Source: Treponema sp. JC4 (GTDB taxonomy: Bacteria > Spirochaetota > Spirochaetia > Treponematales > Treponemataceae). Taken from it: 64,000 nucleotides of DNA. The DNA is taken from assembly GCF_000260795.1 (NCBI RefSeq), contig NZ_AJGU01000002.1, positions 174,667-238,666 on the forward strand, written 5' to 3'. Under the pieces are notes generated by a model, which saw only the letters and a program-made list of their open reading frames with translations, had not been told where the DNA came from and did no database searches. Positions within the stretch are counted from its first letter, which is position 1. Every line of letters starts with the position of its first letter. Positions 17,220 to 27,100 of the stretch are shown here, one piece after another. Made by a program: the position numbers and the translations under genes.

Positions 17220-18641
17220 GTGTCTTTAAACTGTAACGAAATCAACCTTGTTTTAAGCGAACTGAATCTGCAGGGGGCTTTTATTCAGGACATAATCCAG
17301 CCGGGTTATGACACTCTTGCCTTTTACACCTACAAAGAAGGGACTGCAAAAACAGTCCTGATTTGTACGGCTCAGAATTCGGTGCGCATAAATGAAACAA
17401 GGCGCAAAATTACAAAAAATCCCAAGCCGCTGCGCTTTATGGAATTCCTTAAGTCAAAAATAAAGGGATGCCGCATAAATACCTGTGCCCAGATTGGTCT
17501 TGAACGCGTTATTAAAATGGAGCTTTCTCATTCGGACGAGGAGCGCTTTAATATGTACATCCGTCTGTGGAACAATGCAGCAAACGTAATTTTGTGTGAC
17601 CAAAATGATTTTGTTTTAGATTCCATGTTCCGCAGGCCGGAACGATACGAAATGAAGGGCGAAACCTTTATTCCCCCTGCCGTGATTGAAGAAAAGCTGA
17701 AAGAGGCGGAAGAAAGATTCCCGGTAAGAGAGTGGGAAGGGGAATCTTTCAATTCTTATATCGACTACTGGTACTCCGAGCACGCAGACAACCTTAGCCG
17801 CGAGTCACTTCTGGAAAAGGCTGAAAAATGGTATGAAAGCGTAAAATCCAAGCGGGAAAACGCCCTCAATAACCTTTTGAACAAGCAGGAAGATTTTAAG
17901 AACGCGCCTCAGCTTAAGCATCAGGGCGATTTGATTATGTCTTACGGACACCTGATTGACGGCTCTTCAAAATACCTGGAATGCGAGGACTACGAAAGCG
18001 GAAAAACCGTGCGGCTTTTGATTGACCCCAAGAAATCTGCTCAGGAAAATGCGGCAGAATACTATAAAAATTACAAGAAGGCTGTGAGCGGGGCAGAAGA
18101 GCTGGAACACGACATTCAGATTGCCCGCCTGCAGCTGGAAAAGCTTGAAAAACAGTATGCGGATATTAAGGCAGAAAAAAATCCTGTAAAAATAGAACAG
18201 ATGCTGCGCCGGGATTCTACGCCTGTTCAGAAACAGAAGAAAACTCACCCTGGACTGGAATACACCGTAAACGGCTGGCTGATTTATGTTGGCCGCGACG
18301 CTAACGAAAATGATGAGCTTTTGCGCCGTCACGTTCGCGGGGAAGACTTGTGGCTGCATGTACGTGATTTTGCAGGCGGCTACGTTTTTATTAAGGCCCA
18401 AAAAAACAAAACCGTACCTCTGGATATTCTTCTGGACGCTGGAAATCTTGCGGTTTACTATTCAAAGGCTCGAAATAATACCAAAGTTGATTTATACTAT
18501 ACTCATGTAAAATATTTACGCAGGGCAAAGAATGGTCCAAAAGGTCTTGTAATCCCAACGCAGGAAAAGAATCTCTGCATAAGTCCTGATAAAGAAAGGC
18601 TTTCAAGACTTGATTTTTTACACGAAGAAGCGCAGTTATAA
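17220..18641 (+). CDS. rqcH: NFACT-family protein, RqcH-like ribosome quality-control factor
   Basis: RqcH/Rqc2 proteins bind stalled 50S-peptidyl-tRNA and direct alanine tailing. The N-terminal NFACT-N pattern is visible (RINETRRKITKNPKPLRFMEFLKSK...), then a coiled region (~280-330), and a C-terminal NFACT-R/DUF814 domain with LRRHVRGEDLWLHVRDFAGG and LAVYYSKAR. At 473 residues it is shorter than the ~570 of Bacillus RqcH. The conserved Asp-Arg pair of NFACT-N reads Glu-Arg here (IGLERVI). It starts with GTG directly after the livF stop, implying cotranscription. Confidence 0.82.
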   Translation: MSLNCNEINLVLSELNLQGAFIQDIIQPGYDTLAFYTYKEGTAKTVLICTAQNSVRINETRRKITKNPKPLRFMEFLKSKIKGCRINTCAQIGLERVIKMELSHSDEERFNMYIRLWNNAANVILCDQNDFVLDSMFRRPERYEMKGETFIPPAVIEEKLKEAEERFPVREWEGESFNSYIDYWYSEHADNLSRESLLEKAEKWYESVKSKRENALNNLLNKQEDFKNAPQLKHQGDLIMSYGHLIDGSSKYLECEDYESGKTVRLLIDPKKSAQENAAEYYKNYKKAVSGAEELEHDIQIARLQLEKLEKQYADIKAEKNPVKIEQMLRRDSTPVQKQKKTHPGLEYTVNGWLIYVGRDANENDELLRRHVRGEDLWLHVRDFAGGYVFIKAQKNKTVPLDILLDAGNLAVYYSKARNNTKVDLYYTHVKYLRRAKNGPKGLVIPTQEKNLCISPDKERLSRLDFLHEEAQL

Positions 18642-18670
18642 CTTTTGGCTTAGAGGGGGAAGCAAAAAAA

Positions 18671-19594
18671 ATGACGGCACAGGAAAAACGCAACTTAAAA
18701 TATTCTAACATCAGCACCTGGAAATTTTCTGCTGTAAGTCCTTATTTTAATCTTTTAGGACGGGCAAGAACTTTTTTTCCGGCCTGGCACTTTATTTTTT
18801 CTGTAACCCATAATTTTTTCTTCTTACAGCAGCGTCAGGTTTTACATCTGACCCACCGTCCCGTAATTAACGTGCAGACTTCCCTGGACGACAAAATTCC
18901 ATTTGAGCCGTCAAAAGTAAACACATACCTGGGCTTTATTCCTTTTTTTGTAAAGCCTTTTGACATGATGATTAAACGCCTGGGCTACAAAAAGGCAGCT
19001 CCGTATATCCGCCAGAACCTGCGTGCCCTGACAAAAACCTACAAAAGCGCCTCTTCAATTTACCGCTTTTCCATGACAACAACGGACAGACCTCACTATA
19101 AGGAAGACGCTGCCTTCAAGGCAATTCACGCCGCAGACCCTCACCTGCTCTGCGTTCCTAGCCTTCACGTTTCTATCTGCGCGGTAACTTACGCCTGGTA
19201 CAAGGCTTTTTTTGAAAAAGGAATTAAGAGCGGCCTTTTTACTAAGGAAGAAGCAGACCGCCGCCTTGCAGAAATCAAGGCCCAGGCAATTGCAATTATA
19301 GAAAGCGTTCTTTTTGTAAAGCAGCACAGCGTAAACTGCATTCCAACCGCCCTTTACATGATTACAGCGGTTTTTGGCGATGATTTTTTCTCTGCCGAAG
19401 ACGCAGTTTTCTTTATTGAAGAGCTTTTTAAGAAGAGCGGTGAAATCGACTCTGCAACCCGGGAAGAAATTCTAGACTACTTTACAAGCCTTTACGAGCG
19501 AAACCTTCTTGAAAACAGTTTCAACGAAAGCTGGCAGGATTCCATCAAAAACTGGCTGGAAGATTTCGCCCAAAAGACGGGGCAGTCGCTGTAA
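18671..19594 (+). CDS. Unknown protein with PAP2-like motifs
   Basis: The 307-residue product has a segment PSLHVSICAVTYAWYK and, later, SVLFVKQHSVNCIPTALY. These resemble the second and third motifs of PAP2-type phosphatases and inositol-phosphorylceramide synthases (PSLHV and KQHSVLDV), where the two histidines are catalytic. Here the aspartate expected four residues after the second His is Cys, and membrane segments are weak, so activity is doubtful. A GAGGGGGAAG ribosome site precedes. Its stop abuts the stop of the convergent protease gene. Confidence 0.5.
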   Translation: MTAQEKRNLKYSNISTWKFSAVSPYFNLLGRARTFFPAWHFIFSVTHNFFFLQQRQVLHLTHRPVINVQTSLDDKIPFEPSKVNTYLGFIPFFVKPFDMMIKRLGYKKAAPYIRQNLRALTKTYKSASSIYRFSMTTTDRPHYKEDAAFKAIHAADPHLLCVPSLHVSICAVTYAWYKAFFEKGIKSGLFTKEEADRRLAEIKAQAIAIIESVLFVKQHSVNCIPTALYMITAVFGDDFFSAEDAVFFIEELFKKSGEIDSATREEILDYFTSLYERNLLENSFNESWQDSIKNWLEDFAQKTGQSL

Positions 19595-21202
19595 TTAATT
19601 AGTATTATTCAATACACTTTTCCAATATCTTATAACGTTTTCCCATTTTTCAGAAAAACCAGTAAAATTATCATAATAATCTACGACATTATAATCATCA
19701 TCTACATTTTGAGTCGCAATAGTAATTCCAAAATAAGGATTAAGATTTTCAACATTAACAGTTTCACCACTGATAAAATCTGTTCCATAACTCAGATACC
19801 ACTGGCCAGCAGTCACATCACCCCATGTATGATTTGAATTAACTTTGCCAGCTTTTCTTCCTGCATAAGCATATACAATCAGTTTATCTTCTCCGTGTGC
19901 AAGGAGTTCTTGTAAATTAGTAGCAGCATCCGTTAATTCCTCATAATTCGACATATTAATATTCGCCGTGTTTTCAAGAATGTTTTTTACAAAAAAGCCC
20001 AGATCATTCAAAAATACATAAGTTCCCTGATAGGCAATACCTTTACAGGCATTATAATCAACTTTATTCTGATACAAATAATTTGTAAAAATTGCCTGAT
20101 TATCCGCTTCTGACATATGCATAAGTCCATCAGCCAGAGCATCTACGGCATTTTTCAACGCCTTAACCTTTGAAGGGGAAAGGCTGAATAAAGTCTGTGT
20201 GTACATAGAACAGCCAGATGCCCAATGAGCTTCAGAATCCGTTTTAGGACAATCCACAGGCTCTCCCCCCCAGGAACGACAGTATTCACAAACAAAGTTT
20301 CTTCCTAAATCAATAGGTTTGTAAGCACTGTTCATATATTTAAAAAGGTAAGTATAGTCATGGCTATAGGCATTTGCCGGAGAAGCAACAAAATAATCTG
20401 CATAACCCGAAAGACAGTTTACAATTTCGCAGCTTGATTCAAGACAAACATCAAAGCAAAGAAGGTTTATTTTTGAAGAGCCTGTATAGCCGGAGTCAGT
20501 AAGTGCATTCGTTACGTTCTTACAGGTTAAATCCGCACCATATCTTTTGCTACCCAAAACATTTGATTCATCACAGCATAGACTTCTTGAAGAAGACAAA
20601 TCATCCCTGTATGTTTCCTTCCAGACTCCAGCGCCGTGATCAGATAACACAAGAATTGTATTTTTTGCTTTATAAGTTCTGTTTGCCCATGAAAGGAATT
20701 TCGTAAGAGTTGTTTCTGACGCCATATCAGGTTCTTTTTCAAGCCAGCCAAGTGTTGAAGTCAAATCTTTTGTATTTTTGCTTATGCAAAATCCTTCTGG
20801 CTTGGGTTCAAGTCTTTCTGTTTCCTTGTACTGCTTTTTTAATTCATAATCTGCGCCAAGCTCAAAAACAGCACCATCCGGATGAAGTCTCGTAACCTTG
20901 CCATCTGCTGTATCTTTATATCCATCCCACAAGACAATAAAACGAACACTTGGATACTCTTCATTCTGCTCATTTACAGCAGGACTCCCGTCCTCATTCC
21001 TCATAAATGCAAGGGCACACTCAAGTTCCCTCATATTCGTATAAATATCATCATTTAAAGGAATATCATCCGCATCAAAATAAAAAAGACAAAGCCAGTC
21101 ACTTTCAGCCCGGCTGTCTGAGTCACCAGAAGAGTTCAATGCACACGAAAGATTCAGCAACAAAGCAAAAAGTATAAAAATAAAATAAAAAGATTTTTTC
21201 AA
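19595..21202 (-). CDS. Clostripain-family (peptidase C11) lipoprotein
   Basis: The 535-residue protein has a lipobox NLSC (Cys20) and the C11 catalytic layout: His189 in LVLSDHGAGVWK and Cys253 in CFDVCLESSCEI, the counterpart of the family DACLMG motif. C11 peptidases cleave after Arg or Lys, are calcium dependent, and often mature by self-cleavage. The lipid anchor places it on the outside of a membrane. It lies downstream of, and on the same strand as, a leukocidin-like lipoprotein gene but after that gene's terminator. Confidence 0.85.
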   Translation of the reverse strand: MKKSFYFIFILFALLLNLSCALNSSGDSDSRAESDWLCLFYFDADDIPLNDDIYTNMRELECALAFMRNEDGSPAVNEQNEEYPSVRFIVLWDGYKDTADGKVTRLHPDGAVFELGADYELKKQYKETERLEPKPEGFCISKNTKDLTSTLGWLEKEPDMASETTLTKFLSWANRTYKAKNTILVLSDHGAGVWKETYRDDLSSSRSLCCDESNVLGSKRYGADLTCKNVTNALTDSGYTGSSKINLLCFDVCLESSCEIVNCLSGYADYFVASPANAYSHDYTYLFKYMNSAYKPIDLGRNFVCEYCRSWGGEPVDCPKTDSEAHWASGCSMYTQTLFSLSPSKVKALKNAVDALADGLMHMSEADNQAIFTNYLYQNKVDYNACKGIAYQGTYVFLNDLGFFVKNILENTANINMSNYEELTDAATNLQELLAHGEDKLIVYAYAGRKAGKVNSNHTWGDVTAGQWYLSYGTDFISGETVNVENLNPYFGITIATQNVDDDYNVVDYYDNFTGFSEKWENVIRYWKSVLNNTN

Positions 21203-21256
21203 AGGGGAGCCTCCATTATGTAAAAAAAAATAATTCAGTATTCAATATTGAAAAAA

Positions 21257-21285
21257 AAGTCTGTCGAAAATAATCCGGCAGACTT
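21257..21285 (-). terminator. Terminator after the interrupted lipoprotein gene
   Basis: On the minus strand AAGTCTG (21285-21279) pairs with CAGACTT (21263-21257), followed by a T-run (21256-21251). It comes after the distal reading frame at 21309, not after the internal amber codon, which supports one transcription unit. Confidence 0.8.
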
Positions 21286-21308
21286 CCGTAAATTAAAGAT
21301 ACCTAAAG

Positions 21309-23189
21309 TTAGAATGTCAAAGAAAAACTATCAACTGTTGTACCAGTCTTTTCATTCTGAATGTAGAAGGTAAAGCTTCCTTTAAATCCTCTGTCTTTCA
21401 GAATGTTCTTATTTGTTGTTATTGTTTTCTTTACTCCAGAAAAATGGCTTTTAGCAACAGAATCAAGCCTATTATCCTTTAAGGTTGCAGAAGTATCACA
21501 CATACCATAGTAATTGACATGATTTCCCCAGTCGGTAAAGAACTCCTTGAGAATACTGTTATAAAGATTTATTTTTTCTTCACTAGTTCCCTCAGGTGCT
21601 TTAAAATTCATAAAATACTTAGCGAAAGTATTACTTGGCTTTTTCACATAATCAGTATAGCTAACCTAGGTTGAAAGTCCAGGCTTCAGCCAGTTAATAG
21701 TCTGCCCAAAAATTCCTGAAATCCAGCCTGTAAGCATCTGAATATTAATTTTAACTTTTGATCCAACAGGAACTTTTCCCTGAGCCCAATAATTATTACT
21801 TGGCATTGTATAAAGCGCGTAAGTATCAAATATTGCACAGGAATGCTGAATACCTTTTGCACCATCACAGTGAGTATAAAGACCGCTCCAGTAAGGTTTC
21901 AAATCAGGACCAGAAAATTTCCATGTTGAACTGTCACTGCCAGGAACGTAAGTAATTGAAATATCAGGAATAGACTGAGATCTTGTCTCACTTACAGAGA
22001 AAGATCCCCCTATACCTCCTGTAGGACCATTAGAATTAAAGCCAATATTTCCACTAAGCGAAAAACCGCTACTGGTTGAGTAAGATGAAGAGCCTTCTGA
22101 GGTAGCAGGTTTACTTTCATTTGTTTTTAAAGAAGCATACTTAAGACTGGAAGTAACTTCACAGTAATCCATATAAGGACTGATATATTTATCTCCATCC
22201 CAATCATTTAAGTAATTAAGCTGCTGATTATTGCAGACTGCAGAAGTTCTCACAAGGTAATAATCCTGTTTATTGTCTATATCACAAGCTGTCCATACAT
22301 CAATAAAGACCTGGACATTTTCATATCTGTCATTATATCTTCCGTCATAATGTCCACTACTTCTGTTAAACTTTGCCGTAAAGTTATGAACAAATGACTG
22401 GGCTTTTTTTGCTTCATCAATAGCTGAATTTGCACCCTGTATCATAAACTGAGGAAGAGATTCTGCAGGCTCCAAATCGTTAATCCAGATTACAAAATTC
22501 TCAATAGATTCTTCTGTAAGCTGAAGAAAGTGAGATGATGTATCAACATTCAATGGATTTTCTTTTAAGTTTTCATCTTCAGATGATTTACCTTCAGGAT
22601 TAGTTGCAGATTTTTCTTCTATATCAGAAAAATCAAACTGATCGCCGTCCATAATTTCGTCAATATCATGAACAAAATAAACCTGACTTTGTCTTAGACC
22701 AATTGCTTCATATGCTTTTTGTGAATCACTCTCTCCACTATCCTGAAACTGAGACAAAAGATTATAAATGGAATTTGGACTTATGTCAGACTGGTACATT
22801 TCATACTCATACTCTTCTTTGCTTTCAAGTACCTCTTGAACTTTTGTTTCAAAATCAATTATCTGCTTAATTGAAGGACTATCTATAAGAAAAGTTTTTC
22901 CTTCAAGACAGGTTCTTACAGCTAATAAAATTTTTTCTTCTGAAAGACTTTCGAGATCACTTCCTTTTACTACGAAAACCTTTGGTACTGTCTCTGTACT
23001 TGTACTCGCAGAAAGGCCCATATCATTAACTGTCTTCTGCATATAACCAGATAAGCCTGAAGAAGCAAGATAAACCATATTATCTGGATCTACAGATGCA
23101 CTACTACCGGAACCATTGGAGCATGACATAAAGAAAGCTGCAAAAACCAGCATAAACGGTAAAAGAATAAATTGAAGTCTGTTTTTCAT
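21309..23189 (-). pseudogene. Leukocidin-like pore-forming lipoprotein gene, interrupted by one in-frame TAG
   Basis: Residues 1-507 (21666-23189) start with a strong AAGGAG site and a lipobox FFMSC (Cys23). A TAG follows at 21668-21666, and the same frame continues for 118 more codons to a TAA at 21309, with a terminator only after that. The middle has DYYLVRTSAV, then a Gly/Ser-rich block (GFSLSGNIGFNSNGPTGG, GGSFSVSETRSQ) ending in IPDISI and WKFSG. This order resembles the pre-stem and rim of leukocidin/alpha-hemolysin family proteins. That resemblance is inference. The gene may be dead, truncated but functional, or read through. Confidence 0.7.
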
Positions 23190-23363
23190 ATATAAAAACT
23201 CCTTGCCCTCTATCAGGTTGACAGATTGACACTATATTCTCCTCCCTGCATTAAACTTTTGTCAAATTAAATTTTTAAGATTTTGTTATTTTTTTCACGT
23301 TTTTTCTGCGTTTTTTCAACTTTTTTTACCATTTTTTCTATATACCGTTTTGAAAATTTGGTG

Positions 23364-23369
23364 TATAAT
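23364..23369 (+). promoter_or_regulatory. -10 element of the 23376 gene, leaderless start
   Basis: A perfect TATAAT lies 6 nt before the GTG start at 23376. No clear -35 was found 16-18 nt upstream, and there is no ribosome site. Confidence 0.5.
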
Positions 23370-23375
23370 TATTTC

Positions 23376-24065
23376 GTGCATATTGATAAATTAGGGGAAA
23401 TTAAGGCTGTAGCGTTTGATATTGACGGAACGCTTTACAGAACCTGGAAGCTGAACATTCGGATTGTTTTTCACTTCTTGCGCTATAATCAGTTCTTTTT
23501 GAAGTATGGACTTGTGCGCGCAAAAATCCGTAAGATTCCATTAACAGGCACATTCAAAGAAGCTCAGACTCAGATGATGGCAGAAAAACTGCACTGTTCT
23601 CCTTCAGAGGCAGAACTTCTGCTTACAAAAATCGTTTACGCAGGGCTTTCTTCATATTTTTATAAAATCAAGCCTTACAAAGGCTCAGTTGAACTAATAA
23701 AGGAACTTAAAGAAGCCGGATACAAAATTGCACTGCTTTCAGATTTTCCGCCGGAACAGAAGGGCGATGTCTGGGGCGTAAAAGATTTGTGCGATGTTGT
23801 TCTTGGCACAGAAGAAACAGGAGCTCTTAAACCGTCTCCTATTCCTTTTAATGTACTTGCAGAAAAGCTTGGACTCCCTCCGGAGCAGATTCTTTACGTG
23901 GGAAACAGCCACAAATACGATGTGGTTGGTGCAAAGAATGCCGGAATGAAGGCAGCCTGGCTTGTTCAGCCTGAAAAAGGCATTTTAGGAAAAAAATCAA
24001 AGCTGGCAGATATAACCTTCTGGAAATACAGTCAGCTAAAAGAATTACTTCTGGGGAAAAAATAA
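23376..24065 (+). CDS. HAD-superfamily hydrolase (phosphoglycolate phosphatase-like)
   Basis: The 229-residue protein begins VHIDKLGEIKAVAFDIDGTL, with motif I DIDGT. Motif II is ALLSDFP, the conserved Lys is in TGALKPSPIPFN, and motif IV is ILYVGNSHKYDVVGAKNAGM. These fit a type C1 HAD phosphatase. A longer frame reaching back to 23283 exists but would put a Phe-rich run through the promoter; the GTG 6 nt after TATAAT is chosen. Substrate unknown. The coiled-coil gene follows 38 bp later. Confidence 0.85.
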   Translation: MHIDKLGEIKAVAFDIDGTLYRTWKLNIRIVFHFLRYNQFFLKYGLVRAKIRKIPLTGTFKEAQTQMMAEKLHCSPSEAELLLTKIVYAGLSSYFYKIKPYKGSVELIKELKEAGYKIALLSDFPPEQKGDVWGVKDLCDVVLGTEETGALKPSPIPFNVLAEKLGLPPEQILYVGNSHKYDVVGAKNAGMKAAWLVQPEKGILGKKSKLADITFWKYSQLKELLLGKK

Positions 24066-24103
24066 ACACATAAATAATAAAAAATTGTGGGTGGGGAAAA
24101 AAA

Positions 24104-27100
24104 ATGGAAATCGCAATCGCTGTTTTAATTTCAGTCGTTATTTCATTGGCAATTTCAATGTACTTTCATGGTCTTGCAAGAGACAACAATTCAATGGAAA
24201 AAGTCCGAAAGTATGCGGATAAACGAACTGGAGATTTAAACGAACTTTACAAGGCAATTGAAGATAAGTTCAAGCTCCTGATTACAGAATTTCATACACA
24301 TCAGTCACAGGCAAACGCAGCCATCAAGCTTCTTAAGGCTCAGAACGACGAATTTTCAGAAAAAATCAAGACTTTTGATTCAAGCATTAACGCCGTTAAA
24401 AAAATGGAAGCCGAAATCGACAATTATTCCCGTCTTTTGAATGATTTGAACGATATGACAGGAAAAGTTGAAGAAAACCTCCTGCGCATTCAGAATGAAA
24501 GCACAATCGTAGACAAGCTTACAGACCGCTTGAACAAGCAGGATCAGATTGTTGATTCAATCGAAAAGAAAATCCCTCAGGTTACAGAAAACTTTTCTAA
24601 GCACAACGCAGATCAGCTTAAGGCAATTGGAACTACCCTTCTCGACCAGTACAAAAATTACGCAGAAAATCTTGATAAGGAAGTTAAGGTTTCTAAAGAC
24701 CAGGCAGAACAGCTGCTTGCAGACCTTTCTCAGACAATCAGAAACTCTTATGATGATGCCGTTAACCGCGCCCGCAGCCTTGAAGACACCGCTTTTGCAA
24801 ACCTTAAGGAACAGGCACAGAACCGTGCAGAAGAATATCTTAAGACTTTGCAGGACAAAATGTCAGAGCTTCAGGCAGATCTGGAAACTCAGACAGCATC
24901 GCTTTCTTCAAACATCAATTCTCAGACAAGCGACGTTCAGACAAGCCTTGAAAATCAGTCTAAACTTGCAGAAGAATCAATTCTTGCAAAATTTGCAGAT
25001 CTTACAACTCTTGTTAATTCAAAATCTGCCGAACTTACAGCAAGCTTTGAGCAGAAAACTGCAAGCACAAATCAGAATTACAAGGATGAAGAAGAAAAGC
25101 TTGTTTCTCAGATTAAGACAAACCTGGCCGGCATAAACGAAAAGCTTAATGCAAATCTGACAGCCCTTACAAATACCTTCCAGACAAAAATCCAGCAGAC
25201 TCAGGAAAAATATTCAAAGCTTCTGGAAAGCGTTACTGCAAAGGACGACAGCATTTTTGCAAAGCTTCAGGAAAAACTGGATTCAGACAACGCCCGCTTC
25301 AATCAGAAATATACAGAAATCCTTGCAAACGTTCAGTCTAAAAACCAGAACGACTTTACTTCACTTACCGCTAAGTTCAAGGCAGATTATGAAAAGCTTG
25401 TAAGCGATTATTCAAATACTTTTGACCGCGTAACTGCCGTAAACACAAAGAAAATCAGCGACTTCAACCAGAACTTTGAAGAAGAACACGCAAAACTTCT
25501 TGAAAAATTCAATTCTATGCTGACTCAGTATGATTCTGAAACTACACAGAAAATCACAGACTTCACAAGCGCAAATGATCAGAAGCTGGAAGCCTTCATC
25601 AGCCAGAATACAGAAAAGCTCAACAACTTCACCGAGCAGAACCAGAATGTGCTTGCAACCTTTACTCAGGAACACAAAACTCAGCTTGATGAACTTGTAG
25701 CAGATACAAGCCGCAAAATTGAAGAAATTGCTCAGAATTACGACCGTCAGATTAAAGACCTTGCACAGGAAGACCTTTCGCGAATCGAAAACTTTTCTAA
25801 GCAGAGCGATGACAGAATTGAAAACGCAACTGAAGAATGGAAGACAAAACTTTCTGACTTTGAAAACACCTTCAATTCAAAAATCAGCGAACTTAATCAG
25901 ATTCAGACAACTTACCAGACAAAAATTACCGGTATTAAAGATGAGCTTGATTCAGGAATTAAAGAATGTACAGACCGCACCGCTCAGTTCAAGCAGGAAA
26001 TCTTTGATTTGCAGACTTCACTTTCAACAACTCTGGACACAGTTTCCCAGCAGACAACTGACACAATCGAAAAGGCAGAATCAAGTCTTCGCGAAATCAA
26101 GCGTCAGTGTGAAGATGCAGCTCAGAGAACAGAAAACCTTCAGCCTGAACTGGAAGGAAAAATCAAGAAAATCAGCACAAGCATTGAAGCAATGGAAGAA
26201 GAAACAAAAGACCGCTTGAACGAACTTTCTCAGCGTGTTTCTGATTCTATCCGCAAGGCTCTTGAACAGAACGAAGCAAAACACCTCAACATTCTGGAAC
26301 AGGCAGATGAGCAGCTTCTTGCTTACAAAAAGGATATTGATAATAAGCTTTCAAAGATTCAGTTCAGCCAGAGCGACATTGACTCACTTGAAAAGAGCCT
26401 TAAGGGCGCAATGAGCGAAGTTCAGGCAAGAGTTCTCCGAGACTTTGAAAACTTTACAAGCCTTCAGAAAGAAAAACACGACCAGTTCTCTAAGGCAATT
26501 GAAGATGATTCTGCCGCAGTTGAAGCAAAACTCAACGAAATCAACACAAATCTTGATGATTTGAAGCAGACAGCAACTGGAAAGATGAGCATTAAACTTC
26601 AGGAATTTGAAGATGCCTTCAACAAAAATCTTTCTCAGAAAAACCAGCAGATTGATACAGAAATTGCAGACTGGAAACACGATTTTGACACAAAACTTGC
26701 AAACCTTACAAACAACTACGAAGATTCCCGCAAGGCACTTGAAGAGCAGTATTACGATGACCTCAAGACTGAACTTACAGCCATTCAGGAACGCACAGCA
26801 AGCCAGCATGAAAAGCTCAATGAATCAGTTGAAAATGCCCGTGCCAAGACTCAGGCTGCCGTCGATGAAGTACAGAAGATGGTTGCCGCTTTCAAGGCTG
26901 AAACAAGTGCAACAATCTCTTCTGTTACACAGAACACACAGAACGAATACAAGCGCGAAATTGAACGCAACGTTCTTGCAATTCAGTCTGCCCTTGAAAA
27001 GACTCAGACAGAACTTATGCAGGATTTGAAGGCCTTTGAAGAGCAGGTTCAGAGCCGCCAGCAGACAGGTTCTTCTACAATCGACGCTGCCCTTTCAGAA

